DNA of 64,000 nt from Kribbella antiqua (GCF_004345665.1 NZ_SLWR01000017.1:108620-172619), one strand, 5' to 3'. Shown: positions 8,100-16,569, numbered from the stretch's first letter. The notes: a model not told the origin generated them from the sequence alone. Program-made: numbers and translations.

Positions 8100-9623
8100 A
8101 TGACGACTCAGGGTTCCGTATGGTTGGCGACCGCGACGATTCCGCAGTACGACGGGATCCTGGCTGACAAGCATGCCGACGTAGTGGTTGTCGGCGGCGG
8201 GCTGATCGGACTGACCACCGCGTTGTACCTCCAGCAAGCGGGTGCGGACGTCGTATTGCTCGAGGCCGGCCGGCTCGGTGCCAGAACCAGCGGCAACACG
8301 ACCGGCAAGGTCACCTCCCAGCACAACGCGATCTACGCGGACCTCCTCGACCGTCACGGCCCCGGCAAGGCCGGCCAGTACGCTGCCGCGAACCAGGCCG
8401 CCGTCGACGAGGTCGCAGCCCTGGCAGATCGCCTCGGCATCGACTGCGAACTCACCCGTACGCCGTCCTTCGTCTACTCCGAGCTACCCGAGTCCACGCT
8501 GCGCCGTGAAGCCGACGTCGCATCCGCGCTCGGACTCCCCGCTCACTTCGTCGACCCGGACGAAGTCGGTCTGCCGCTGAAGATCGGTGAGGCCGTCCGC
8601 TTCGACGACCAGGTCCAACTCCACCCGGCCCTCTATCTGGCCGGCCTCGCGACCGCCTTCACCCAAGCCGGCGGTCGGATCTTCGAGCAGAGCCGGGTGA
8701 CCGAGTTCAACACCGACCACGACATCGAAGCCGTGACCGCGCAGGGTCCGCTGGTCCGCGCCAACCACGCCGTCGTCGCCACCCTGCTCCCGATCGGACT
8801 GACGGGCGGTTACTTCGCCCGGACCCGGCCGAGCCAGTCGCACGGAATCGCCGTACAACTGCCGGTCGAAGCGCCGCGGGGTATGACGATCACAGTCGAC
8901 TCACCGGTGCGCTCCACCCGCCCGTGGCCCGGCGGCGGCCCGAACGGCCTGATCGTCGTCGGCGGCGACCACGAGACCGGCGCAGAGGAAGATACCGAAG
9001 CCATCTACCAGAGCCTGGTCGACTGGGTCGGCACGGTGTGGGACTTCAGCGCCCAGCCCGAGTACCGCTGGTCCGCCCAGGACTACAGCACTCCCGACCT
9101 GCTCCCCTTTGTCGGCAAGTCCTCCGGCTCACCGCTGCTGGTTGCCACCGGCATGCACAAGTGGGGACTGAGCAACGGAACCGTTGCCGCTGGCATCCTC
9201 CGCGACCTGGTCCTCGGCCGCGACAACCCCTGGACCGGCCTGTACGACGCCGGCCGCATCGGCGACGCACAAGCGGTCGCGAAGCTGGTGAAGGACAATC
9301 TTCATGTGGGCAAGGAGTTCGCCAAAGGCCGGCTCGGCCGGATGCTGAAGGGCGGACTCGACCACCTCGAGGTCGGCCAGGGCGGTCTGATCACCACCGA
9401 CGACGGCAAAACCGTCGGCGCCTACCGCGACCACGACGGCGAACTCCACACCGTCGACCCGGTCTGCACCCACCTCGGCTGCCCACTGCACTGGAACAAC
9501 GCCGACACCACCTGGGACTGCAACTGCCACGGCTCCCGCTTCGCCCCGGACGGCACAGTCCTGGACGGCCCAACCACGAGCCCGCTCAAGCAACAATCAG
9601 CGCCTGGGGAGCCGCCTGCTTGA
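8100..9623 (+). CDS. FAD-dependent oxidoreductase fused to a C-terminal Rieske domain
   Basis: 507 residues. Residues 1-380 form a DadA/glycine-oxidase-type fold with the FAD motif VVVGGGLIGLTTALYLQQAG. Residues 420-507 carry a Rieske 2Fe-2S site, CTHLGC and CNCHGSRF, giving Cys-His/Cys-His ligands. The fusion suggests electron transfer between the flavin and the cluster. The physiological substrate is unknown. The end is short after LDGP but reaches the usual Rieske terminus. The 3' end overlaps the convergent gene at 9586-10041 by 38 bases. A GGGTACC box suggests stress-sigma control. Confidence 0.88.
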   Translation: MTTQGSVWLATATIPQYDGILADKHADVVVVGGGLIGLTTALYLQQAGADVVLLEAGRLGARTSGNTTGKVTSQHNAIYADLLDRHGPGKAGQYAAANQAAVDEVAALADRLGIDCELTRTPSFVYSELPESTLRREADVASALGLPAHFVDPDEVGLPLKIGEAVRFDDQVQLHPALYLAGLATAFTQAGGRIFEQSRVTEFNTDHDIEAVTAQGPLVRANHAVVATLLPIGLTGGYFARTRPSQSHGIAVQLPVEAPRGMTITVDSPVRSTRPWPGGGPNGLIVVGGDHETGAEEDTEAIYQSLVDWVGTVWDFSAQPEYRWSAQDYSTPDLLPFVGKSSGSPLLVATGMHKWGLSNGTVAAGILRDLVLGRDNPWTGLYDAGRIGDAQAVAKLVKDNLHVGKEFAKGRLGRMLKGGLDHLEVGQGGLITTDDGKTVGAYRDHDGELHTVDPVCTHLGCPLHWNNADTTWDCNCHGSRFAPDGTVLDGPTTSPLKQQSAPGEPPA

Positions 9624-10041
9624 TGCGGGTCTGCAACCAGCTCAGCTGAGTAGAAGTCTCCGCCTGGCAACTGCCGACAGTCTTCAGCAATTCAGCGTCG
9701 GGAACACCTTGAGCCGCCTGACCGACGACGGTCCAAGTGATGTCGACGAAGGACGCGAGTACATACAGATCCTGCAGGTCCCGCAGCAGCCCGACACCGC
9801 CCGTCCGCGTCCCGCCGAACTCGGCCGCGTGCAGCCGATCCGGTTCGTCCTCGCGCTGGACGCCGTACCGAGTAACGAATGGACTCAGCGCCTCGACGTG
9901 GCCGGCGGCCTTCTCACTCAGGACGTGGCAGAGGTGCTCGACATCCGGCTCGTCGGCATGGTCGCGGCCGACTTGATCGAATGCCTCCGCAAGTGAGTTC
10001 TCCGAAGCATGCAACAGACCCAGGTACGTCGACAGATGCAT
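9586..10041 (-). CDS. Uncharacterised helical protein, co-transcribed with molybdopterin oxidoreductase
   Basis: 151 residues, mainly helical, with histidines and acidic residues spaced as in ferritin-like or DUF892-like bundles (HLSTYLGLLHASE, DVEHLCHVLSEKAAGHVEAL). I do not recognise the family. It starts one base after the stop codon of the molybdopterin oxidoreductase, so the two are surely one operon. It could be a chaperone or partner of that enzyme, but this rests only on context. Confidence 0.65.
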   Translation of the reverse strand: MHLSTYLGLLHASENSLAEAFDQVGRDHADEPDVEHLCHVLSEKAAGHVEALSPFVTRYGVQREDEPDRLHAAEFGGTRTGGVGLLRDLQDLYVLASFVDITWTVVGQAAQGVPDAELLKTVGSCQAETSTQLSWLQTRIKQAAPQALIVA

Positions 10042-10042
10042 G

Positions 10043-12331
10043 TCACGCCTTCCTCACCCGAACGGCCACCACTTTGTAGATCGGTTGCTTCGACACCGGA
10101 TCCCATTCGGTCAGCGTGAACTCGTTCGCCGCCGACGGAGGCGCACCCTCGGTCGCATCCCAGTAACCGAAATGGAACGGCACGAACACCACCCCCGGCC
10201 GGGCACCGCCGATCCGGGCCGCGCCCTCCATCCACCCCCGCGCCGACTCCACTCGCACCTGGTTGCCCTCAGCAACTCCAAGCTCGGCGGCATCGGCCGC
10301 GGACAGCTCCACCCACACCTTCGGCTCGGCCTGCTTGAGCTGCGGCGATCGACCCGTCTTCGTCCGGGTATGGAAGTGGTACGGCGACCGCCCGGTGGTC
10401 GCGATCAGCGGGTACGCCGACGAGATCCACTCCGGCGGCTCCGTGAACGGCATCGCCTTCAGGAACGCCCGGCCGCCAGGGTTCAAAGCCTTGTACTTCT
10501 CGGGTGTCGTGCTTCCACCGGTCAGCAAATCGTGGCCGTAGTCCTCACACGTCTCCGGTTCGGTCGGGAAGACCGAATCCTCATACAACCGATCAGTCCC
10601 CTCCGGTGCATCGTCGGTGCACGGCCACGGGATCCCGCTCGCACCCCGCAGAGCGTCGTACGTGAGACCGCTGTAGTCGCACGGTCGCCCGCGGGTGCAT
10701 TCCTTCCACGCCTCGAACGCTTCCTCCGGCGTCGTCCAGCCGATCAGCGGTTCGCCGTCGGCGTCCCGGAAGTCCATCCGCCGCGCGTAGTCGAGGAAGA
10801 TGTCCAGATCGCTGCGCGCTTCGCCGGGCGGATCCACGGCCTGTTCGGACAGATGCACCGTCCGGCTCGCGTTGGTGAACGTCCCCTGCTTCTCGCCCCA
10901 GAGCGCCGCCGGCAGCACGACGTCGGCGTACTGCGCGGTCTCGGTCAGGAAGCCGTCCTGGACGACGAGGAACAGGTCCTCCCGGCTGAGGATGTCGCGG
11001 ATCCGGGGCAGTTCCGGCAGCGAGACGGCCGGGTTGGTCGCGGAGATCCAGAGGAAGTCGATCGACCCCTGATCGACGTAGCGCCAGAGCTGCATCGCAT
11101 GCGTCGGCGGCGCCCAGTGCGGAATCTTCAGCCGGTCGACGTTCCAGAGCTTCGCCAACTCGTCGATGTGCTGGGGGTTGGCCCAGTTACGGAAGCCGGG
11201 CAGGTCACCGTCGGCGCCGCACTCGCGAGTGTTCTCCGCCGTCGGTTGACCGTTCATCTGCAGCACACCACAGCCCGGCTTGCCGATCAGGCCGCGAAGC
11301 AGGTGCAGGTTGTTCACCTGACACGACGCCGCAGTCGCCTGATGCGACTGATAGAACCCCTGCAACACGGTCGAGAGCACCCGCTCTGACCTACCGAAGA
11401 TCTCCGCAGCATGCTGTACGTCGACCGCGTTCACCCCGCAGATCTCGGCCACCTGCTTCGGCTCGTACGACGCCACGGTCGCGGCCAACTCGTCGTACCC
11501 GATGGTGTGCCGGGCGACGTAGTCGTGGTCGACGTACCCGTGCTCGATCAGCTCGTGGATCAGGCCGTTCATCAGGGCTTGATTGGACCCCGGGAGCGGC
11601 GCGAGATGGACATCGGCGAGTCGTGTGACCGGTGTGTCGCGTGGATCGACGGCGACGATCACCGGTGCGTCCGGGCCTTCGACCCGGTCGAGGACGCGGG
11701 ACCAGAGCACGGTCTGGGTCGCGGCCATGTTGTGCCCGAACAGGAAGAGCGCGTCGCAGTGCTCGATGTCTTCGTAGCTGCCGGGCTGACCGTCCGAGCC
11801 GAAGGTCTCCTTCAGCGCGGCGGCCGCGGTCGCGGTGCACAGCCTGGTGTTGCCGTCCATATGCGGAGTGCCGAGGCCGGCCTTGCCGATGACGGCGAGC
11901 GTGTAGTACTCCTCCAGGAACAGCTGGCCGCTGGTGTAGAAGCCCTGCTTCAGCGGGTGGCGCTTCTTCGACTCCTCGACGATGCGGCCCATCGCCTCGT
12001 CCCAGGTCGCCTGCCGGAGCCCTTCGGACGTCCGTACGAGCGGGTGAGTGAGGCGGTCCTGGTCACTCCACTGCCAGGAGGCGTACAGACCTTTCGGGCC
12101 GAGCCGGCCGTGGTTGATCCGGTCCCCGGCGCGACCGCGAACGCCGACCATCTTCCCGTCCTTGACCGCGATGTCGCAGGCACAGCCGTTGCTGCAGAGC
12201 ACACAGGCCGACTGCACCCACCGATCCACCTCGGCTTCGGCGACCGCGAGCTCCTGATCGACCCGCTCCGGCCATTCGGTGCCGCGCTCGTGGGGCGTCC
12301 GTACGCCCCAGATGTTCTCGACTCTGTTCAC
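10043..12331 (-). CDS. Molybdopterin oxidoreductase (formate dehydrogenase/assimilatory nitrate reductase-like)
   Basis: 762 residues. An N-terminal 4Fe-4S segment (Cys43, Cys46, Cys50, with an extra Cys52) leads into the large molybdopterin domains and a C-terminal molydop-binding domain (from about residue 640, TTGRSPYHFHTRTKTGR). The fourth cluster ligand, normally in GRLCPKG, is glycine here: GRLGPKG. No NarC/FdhB-type electron subunit is nearby. Only the 151-residue protein follows, in the same operon. No Tat signal was seen, so it is probably cytoplasmic. It starts at GTG, with GGGTACC nine bases upstream. Confidence 0.85.
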   Translation of the reverse strand: MNRVENIWGVRTPHERGTEWPERVDQELAVAEAEVDRWVQSACVLCSNGCACDIAVKDGKMVGVRGRAGDRINHGRLGPKGLYASWQWSDQDRLTHPLVRTSEGLRQATWDEAMGRIVEESKKRHPLKQGFYTSGQLFLEEYYTLAVIGKAGLGTPHMDGNTRLCTATAAAALKETFGSDGQPGSYEDIEHCDALFLFGHNMAATQTVLWSRVLDRVEGPDAPVIVAVDPRDTPVTRLADVHLAPLPGSNQALMNGLIHELIEHGYVDHDYVARHTIGYDELAATVASYEPKQVAEICGVNAVDVQHAAEIFGRSERVLSTVLQGFYQSHQATAASCQVNNLHLLRGLIGKPGCGVLQMNGQPTAENTRECGADGDLPGFRNWANPQHIDELAKLWNVDRLKIPHWAPPTHAMQLWRYVDQGSIDFLWISATNPAVSLPELPRIRDILSREDLFLVVQDGFLTETAQYADVVLPAALWGEKQGTFTNASRTVHLSEQAVDPPGEARSDLDIFLDYARRMDFRDADGEPLIGWTTPEEAFEAWKECTRGRPCDYSGLTYDALRGASGIPWPCTDDAPEGTDRLYEDSVFPTEPETCEDYGHDLLTGGSTTPEKYKALNPGGRAFLKAMPFTEPPEWISSAYPLIATTGRSPYHFHTRTKTGRSPQLKQAEPKVWVELSAADAAELGVAEGNQVRVESARGWMEGAARIGGARPGVVFVPFHFGYWDATEGAPPSAANEFTLTEWDPVSKQPIYKVVAVRVRKA

Positions 12332-12339
12332 GCCCTCGC

Positions 12340-12346
12340 GGTACCC
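12340..12346 (-). promoter_or_regulatory. GGGTACC element upstream of molybdopterin oxidoreductase
   Basis: Minus-strand GCAT-N15-GGGTACC, the same -35 and spacing as the sigma gene itself. It is nine bases before the GTG, giving a near-leaderless transcript. Confidence 0.55.
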
Positions 12347-12366
12347 CGGGCGACAGCGGACATGCG

Positions 12367-12399
12367 AAGGCGCGCGCCCCGAAACGGGACGCGCGCCTT
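12367..12399 (-). terminator. Hairpin terminator after the methyltransferase gene
   Basis: 14-bp stem with one mismatch (12367-12380 with 12386-12399) and a 5-base loop, very GC-rich. It sits just past the stop of the gene at 12420-13247. Confidence 0.65.
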
Positions 12400-12419
12400 G
12401 TCAGCGTTTCTACGGCGGT

Positions 12420-13247
12420 TCAGACCTTCTTGGCGATGCCTGCCATCAGGATCCGCTGGTACGGCTGCAGGTCCTCGGCCGCGGGGACGTCGCCCTCGGG
12501 GTCCTCCGGGAACCAGCGGGCCAGGAAGTCCAGACCCGGCGGCACGAGCGGCATCCCGAGGAAGTGCTGCTCGATCCGCTCCGGAGTCCGGATCCATCCG
12601 TTGCCGAGGCTCTCCAGACCGGCGCGCTCCATCCCCTTCTGCAGCGGCTCACCGGTGTCGACGAAGTCGGTGATGAACAGATAGCTGCCGGGCACCAGCT
12701 GGTCCATGATCGTCCGGACCCACTCGTCGGGCTTCTCGTCGTCGTGGAAGTGCATGTGGATGCCGACGATCATCAGCGCGATCGGACGGCTGAAGTCCAG
12801 GTGGTCCTTGATCTCCTGGTTGTCCAGGATGCCCTGCGGCTCGCGCAGGTCGGCGGTGACGACGATGGTGCTGTTGTTGGTCGCCAGCAGCGCGCGGCCA
12901 TGGGCCAGCACGATCGGGTCGTTGTCCACGTAGGCGACCTTGGCGTTCGGATTGATCTCCTGCGCCGCCTCGTGCGTGTTCTTCTGCGTCGGCAGGCCGC
13001 TGCCGATGTCGAGGAACTGGTCGATCCCCGCCACACGGGCCAAGTAGTGGACGCCCTTGACCAGGGCCTCCCGGTTCTCGATCGCGCAGCGACCGGCGTC
13101 CGGAACGTACTTCAGGTAGAGCGCCGCGCCTTCCCGGTCGGCGGCGAAGTTGTCCTTGCCACCAAGCAGGGCGTCGTAGACGCGGGCGATGGTCGGTTGG
13201 GAAGTGTCGAACTCCGGAGTCGTGTCCGGAGCGTCGGAAGTCGCCAT
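12420..13247 (-). CDS. SAM-dependent methyltransferase, PF04672 type
   Basis: 275 residues. The opening TIARVYDALLGGKDNFAADR and the SAM-binding strand FLDIGSGLPT are hallmarks of the actinobacterial S-adenosyl methyltransferase family PF04672 (formerly DUF574). YVDNDPIVLAHGRALL follows as the acidic-loop region. Natural substrates are unknown. GAAGG precedes the ATG. It is a single-gene unit closed by a terminator hairpin. Confidence 0.85.
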   Translation of the reverse strand: MATSDAPDTTPEFDTSQPTIARVYDALLGGKDNFAADREGAALYLKYVPDAGRCAIENREALVKGVHYLARVAGIDQFLDIGSGLPTQKNTHEAAQEINPNAKVAYVDNDPIVLAHGRALLATNNSTIVVTADLREPQGILDNQEIKDHLDFSRPIALMIVGIHMHFHDDEKPDEWVRTIMDQLVPGSYLFITDFVDTGEPLQKGMERAGLESLGNGWIRTPERIEQHFLGMPLVPPGLDFLARWFPEDPEGDVPAAEDLQPYQRILMAGIAKKV

Positions 13248-13736
13248 CGGCGCAGCCTTCGTGTCGGGGAAAAGGTGCTAGTCATCGTAGGGCAGTTCCG
13301 GACCTCGCGGAGCACTGGTACGGCGCTTCGGGAGTGTCTTTTCCGAGGTCGGCCGAACTGCCTGATTCGTCAACCACAGAAGCGATTCCGGATCACTCGA
13401 AAGTCTTGACAAACCAGGTGCCGACCGGGCCCCAACGACACCCTTCCCCCTCCCTCGATCTTCCAATCGCCGCGACACCTCAGTTCTCCGCCGGATGGTC
13501 ACGCCGACGGCCGGACACCACCGCAGCCGGGTACTCGCGGGCCGTCGTTCCGCGGCGGCGTTCTGGACCGTCAAACCGGCCGAAAACGGTCACCTGCAGC
13601 AACCACCGCAGCGTCGATCGACGCGACTTCAACCACACCGCGTAACGGAGCGGACACAGGGCCCCCAAACGTGTACGATGCAAATGCAAGGCCAAATGCA
13701 CGTGCATATGCCAAAGACGTACGAAAGGTGCAGCTG
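13248..13736. other. 489-base intergenic region
   Basis: No convincing gene. Short open frames on both strands lack family-like sequence and good ribosome sites. It holds the divergent promoters of the methyltransferase and the DUF397 gene. The right end is less GC-rich and carries TACGAT, AATGCAAG and the palindrome at 13696-13707. Confidence 0.6.
13696..13707. promoter_or_regulatory. ATGCACGTGCAT palindrome, copy 1
   Basis: A perfect 12-bp palindrome 29 bases upstream of the DUF397 start, preceded by AATGCAAG with a 5-base spacer. The same pair of elements recurs at 14723-14749. Confidence 0.5.
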
Positions 13737-13970
13737 ATGACTGCTATCTACAACGGCATGCCCGGCGACGCGGTGAGCGAGCTGATCTGGCGGAAGAGTC
13801 AGCGGAGTGGCCCGAACGGCAACTGCGTTGAGGTGGCGAAGCTCCCCGGCGGCGGGGTAGCGGTGCGGAACTCGCGGTACAGCGACGGACCCGCGCTGGT
13901 GTTCACCAAGGCCGAGATCGAGGCGTTCCTCGGCGGCGTTCACGACGGCGAGTTCGACGACCTCGCCTGA
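13737..13970 (+). CDS. DUF397 domain protein
   Basis: 77 residues from ATG 13737, with GAAAGG upstream. The family signature WRKSQRSGPNGNCVEVAKLPGG is clear, ending with a conserved acidic tail. In Streptomyces, DUF397 proteins are small partners of XRE/DUF5753 regulators such as WhiJ and influence differentiation. The XRE/DUF5753 gene here is 1.06 kb downstream on the same strand. The palindromic element upstream is shared with that region. Confidence 0.9.
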   Translation: MTAIYNGMPGDAVSELIWRKSQRSGPNGNCVEVAKLPGGGVAVRNSRYSDGPALVFTKAEIEAFLGGVHDGEFDDLA

Positions 13971-13996
13971 GCAAGACCAAAGTAAGACCGGAAAGC

Positions 13997-14034
13997 AGGG
14001 GCCCCTTCGCCAGGCGAGTGACGAAGGGGCCTCT
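13997..14034 (+). terminator. Terminator after DUF397
   Basis: 13-bp stem with one mismatch (13997-14009 with 14022-14034), followed by a T-rich CTTCCGTT. It lies 26 bases after the DUF397 stop. Confidence 0.75.
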
Positions 14035-14130
14035 TCCGTTGTCCGGAATCAGTCGTACGACGCTCCGCGGCCGGCTCGGCTGAGCGACCTACTCGGTCGC
14101 GGCGCACCACGTTGTACCGAAGAAAGACAA

Positions 14131-14163
14131 CGAAGGCCGACCCTCGGCGAGGGTCGGCCTTCG
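14131..14163 (-). terminator. 15-bp perfect hairpin after the two small genes
   Basis: CGAAGGCCGACCCTC at 14131-14145 pairs exactly with 14149-14163, with a 3-base loop. It follows the stop codon of the 70-residue gene on the minus strand. Confidence 0.75.
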
Positions 14164-14176
14164 TGGTGGGCTGAGG

Positions 14177-14389
14177 CTACTGAACGGTGAGCGGCCAGAG
14201 CTGTTCGCTGGGCAGTTCGGAGGCACTGCCGACGGCCGCATTGTCAACGGTGATACGCAATCCGGTGAACTTCGGCGTCATCACCCGCTGGTACCGCGAC
14301 GCTCGATCGGGCTCGGCGGTGTACTCGGCGATCAGGTGGTCTCCCAGCCAGATCCGCACCATCTTCCGTCCTCCTCGTTCGGGGGTCAT
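14177..14389 (-). CDS. Small hypothetical protein (70 residues)
   Basis: Not recognised. 70 residues from ATG 14389, predicted as a beta-rich small domain (MVRIWLGDHLIAEYTAEPDR, FTGLRITVDNAAVG). The start codon overlaps the stop codon of the 64-residue gene upstream as ATGA, so the two are translationally coupled. A longer frame upstream is a shadow of that gene. A 15-bp terminator hairpin follows the stop. It sits between the DUF397 and XRE genes. Confidence 0.6.
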   Translation of the reverse strand: MTPERGGRKMVRIWLGDHLIAEYTAEPDRASRYQRVMTPKFTGLRITVDNAAVGSASELPSEQLWPLTVQ

Positions 14390-14580
14390 GGGGCCAGGCT
14401 CACGATCGGGTCGCCGTCGAGCTGGCGCACGCCGCGCAGCCAGCCCTCGAAGGCCCAGCGCTGTTGCTCGGGGCAACGCGCGACCAGTTCCTGGATCTCC
14501 CGCTCGGTCAGCTCGTCGGGCGCGCGTCCACCGGTCATGTCGGCGGTGTGCTCGGCTGCCTCACTGTCGTCGTCATTCAT
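14386..14580 (-). CDS. Small hypothetical acidic protein (64 residues)
   Basis: Not recognised. 64 residues with a very acidic N-terminus (MNDDDSEAAEHTAD), then LTEREIQELVARCPEQQRWAFEGWLRGV, a likely amphipathic two-helix segment. A downstream ATG at codon 15 is an alternative start. It is the first gene of a two-gene unit coupled by an ATGA overlap. The palindrome at 14738-14749 lies about 160 bases upstream. Confidence 0.55.
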   Translation of the reverse strand: MNDDDSEAAEHTADMTGGRAPDELTEREIQELVARCPEQQRWAFEGWLRGVRQLDGDPIVSLAP

Positions 14581-14737
14581 CGACTCGGGTTCCCCAACCA
14601 GTCGTGCCGACGGGGGCCCGCCGGCGGTCTGTAGGACCGGCCTGCCGGATCACGCGATGTCACGTTTCGCGAGATTCAGCTCACCTTCTGTGCATGAATC
14701 AATCATGGCGTCGGCACGCTACGAATGCAAGCGCCCG

Positions 14738-14749
14738 ATGCACGTGCAT
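14738..14749. promoter_or_regulatory. ATGCACGTGCAT palindrome, copy 2
   Basis: Identical to the 13696-13707 palindrome and preceded by AATGCAAG with a 6-base spacer. It lies upstream of both the small-gene pair and the XRE gene. Confidence 0.5.
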
Positions 14750-14850
14750 CCGCACGTTTTCCACTTCGTGACCGGAAAACCGGGTTTCCCGCCTGCCGAG
14801 GGCCCGGTCTGGGGTCGTCGAACAGTGTTCGTCGGTGGTCGATCAGCAAA

Positions 14851-14866
14851 CTTTGTCCGGACAAAG
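14851..14866. promoter_or_regulatory. 16-bp perfect palindrome upstream of XRE regulator
   Basis: CTTTGTCCGGACAAAG is a perfect dyad, flanked by GATCAG at 14841-14846 and CTGATC at 14876-14881 as an outer inverted repeat. It is about 160 bases before the XRE start and could be an autoregulatory operator. Confidence 0.5.
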
Positions 14867-15027
14867 CGGATCTGCCTGATCGGTTAAGTGTCACGCTGCG
14901 TCACCGGCAGAGTGGATCCCGACGGCTTATGTAAGAACTTCGGCAGAATGCCCGCCCCTCGTGCGATGATGTGCAATTGCGGGCGTACTTGCCGGTGTCA
15001 GAGCTGCTGGGGGCTTGGGAGGTGAGT

Positions 15028-15906
15028 GTGAGCGAGTCGGGCGCGCAAAGCGGGCCGACCGCGCTGCGCATCATCCTGGGGGCGCATCTTCGCCGGATGC
15101 GGGAGGCGGCCGGTATCAGCCGGTCGGACGCGGGGTGGGAGATCCGCTCATCTGAGTCCAAGGTGAGCCGGATGGAGCTCGGTCGCGTCGGCTTCAAGGA
15201 GCGCGACGTCGCCGATCTGCTCACGCTCTACGGCCTCGACGACGGTGAGGAGCGGGAGCGCCTACTCGCTCTCGCGCGGGAGGCGAACAACCCCGGCTGG
15301 TGGCACCGGTTCGGCGACGTGCTGCCGAGCTGGTTCCACTCGTACCTCGACCTCGAGTCGGCTGCCCAGCTGATCCGTACGTACGAGCTGCAGTTCGTCC
15401 CCGGTCTGATGCAGACGCCGGAGTACGTGCGCGCCGTCGTACAGCTCGGTCGTGGCGTGATCCCGGCCGAGGAGGTCGAGCGGCGCGTCAACCTCCGGGT
15501 CAACCGCCAGAACGTACTGACCCGCTCGAACCCGAACCCGGTCCGGCTCTGGGCCGTCGTCGACGAGTCGGTGCTGCGCCGGCCGATCGGCGGGGTGAAG
15601 GCGATGTGCGCGCAGCTGGATCACCTGATCGAGCTGACGGACCTGCCGAACCTGACGCTGCAGGTGGTGGAGTTCGGCTCGGGCGGTCACGCCGCGACCG
15701 GTGGCGCGTACAGCATTCTGCGTTTCCCCGAACAGGACCTGCCGGACATCGTCTACATCGAGCACCTGACCAGTGCGCTCTACCTGGACAAGCTCGACGA
15801 CCTCGACAAGTACACAGCCACGATGGAGGCGCTCTGCCTCGCGGCCCAGCCGCCGAACCGGACGCGCGACATCCTGACCAAGATCCAGCGCGAGTACGAA
15901 GGCTAG
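15028..15906 (+). CDS. XRE family regulator with DUF5753 domain
   Basis: 292 residues from GTG 15028, chosen for GGGAGG five bases upstream. The N-terminal XRE helix-turn-helix reads LGAHLRRMREAAGISRSDAG, then SSESKVSRMELGR. The DUF5753 region follows (from about 90), with YELQFVPGLMQTPEYVRAV, RRVNLRVNRQ and the late DIVYIEHLTSALYLD. This is the WhiJ-like class found in many paralogues in actinomycetes, often near DUF397 genes, where they modulate sporulation or antibiotic production. The last four bases overlap the convergent DUF2461 gene. Confidence 0.9.
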   Translation: MSESGAQSGPTALRIILGAHLRRMREAAGISRSDAGWEIRSSESKVSRMELGRVGFKERDVADLLTLYGLDDGEERERLLALAREANNPGWWHRFGDVLPSWFHSYLDLESAAQLIRTYELQFVPGLMQTPEYVRAVVQLGRGVIPAEEVERRVNLRVNRQNVLTRSNPNPVRLWAVVDESVLRRPIGGVKAMCAQLDHLIELTDLPNLTLQVVEFGSGGHAATGGAYSILRFPEQDLPDIVYIEHLTSALYLDKLDDLDKYTATMEALCLAAQPPNRTRDILTKIQREYEG

Positions 15907-16529
15907 GAGTTGTCGGTCAGCCAAGTGATCAACGGCTTGGTGGCTGCCCAGTCGGCACGGATGCGCGCCGCGAGCTCCGGTGTGTGGATGACGGGCTCGA
16001 AGCCGTAAGACTTGACGACGGTCAAGGACTTGTGCCGGAGCAGCTCGATCCGCGGGTGGTCAGCGTCGTAGCCGCGCGGGCTGGTCTTCAGCTGGTCGCC
16101 GCCGACAGTCCAGCCCGCCGCGGTCAGATCGGCCAGGAGTTTCTCCAGGTTCTTACCGCGCCGGTCGTCGTCGATCGCCGTACGCACGCGGGCCAGCCGT
16201 TCGGAACTCGCCTCGTAGAAGCCGGCCGCGACGCGAACCCCAGGCGCGGCGACCTCGACGTACCACCCGGTGGCCGGGGCAACGTCGATGAACGCACCTT
16301 GGTGGGTCTTGTACGGCGTTTTGTCCTTGGCGAAGCGGACGTCGCGATACGGCCGGAAGATCTTCGCGGTGCCGAACTCCTCCTCGAGCTCCGCCAGCAA
16401 TGCCGCCATCGGCGCCCGGACCGACTCCTCGTAGACGTGCTTGTTCGCCGTCCAGAACGTCTTGGTGTTGTCCATCTCGAGGTCGTCGTAGAAGTCCAGC
16501 GCGGCGGCCGGGAACCCGGTGAAGCTCAT
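15903..16529 (-). CDS. DUF2461 family protein
   Basis: 208 residues from ATG 16529; an upstream start would add seven residues. Family features are FTGFPAAALDFYDDLEMDN, the NKHVYEESVRAPM helix and RDVRFAKDKTPYKTHQGAF. DUF2461 proteins (TIGR02453) are widespread and of unknown function. Confidence 0.82.
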   Translation of the reverse strand: MSFTGFPAAALDFYDDLEMDNTKTFWTANKHVYEESVRAPMAALLAELEEEFGTAKIFRPYRDVRFAKDKTPYKTHQGAFIDVAPATGWYVEVAAPGVRVAAGFYEASSERLARVRTAIDDDRRGKNLEKLLADLTAAGWTVGGDQLKTSPRGYDADHPRIELLRHKSLTVVKSYGFEPVIHTPELAARIRADWAATKPLITWLTDNS

Positions 16530-16569
16530 GGCAGCACGATATGTCGGCACAACGGAGGTGATTGACCGC

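Larger units (their letters stand above)
14581..15027. other. 447-base divergent intergenic region
   Basis: No gene seen. It separates the two small minus-strand genes from the XRE regulator and contains two perfect palindromes (14738-14749 and 14851-14866). The sequence around 14690-14780 and 14850-14900 is AT-richer than the flanks, as expected of a regulatory region. Confidence 0.6.

Noticed and set aside
13278..13574. 98-codon minus-strand frame in the gap before DUF397
   Set aside because: Arg/Pro/Ser-rich composition, no ribosome site and no domain; treated as non-coding.
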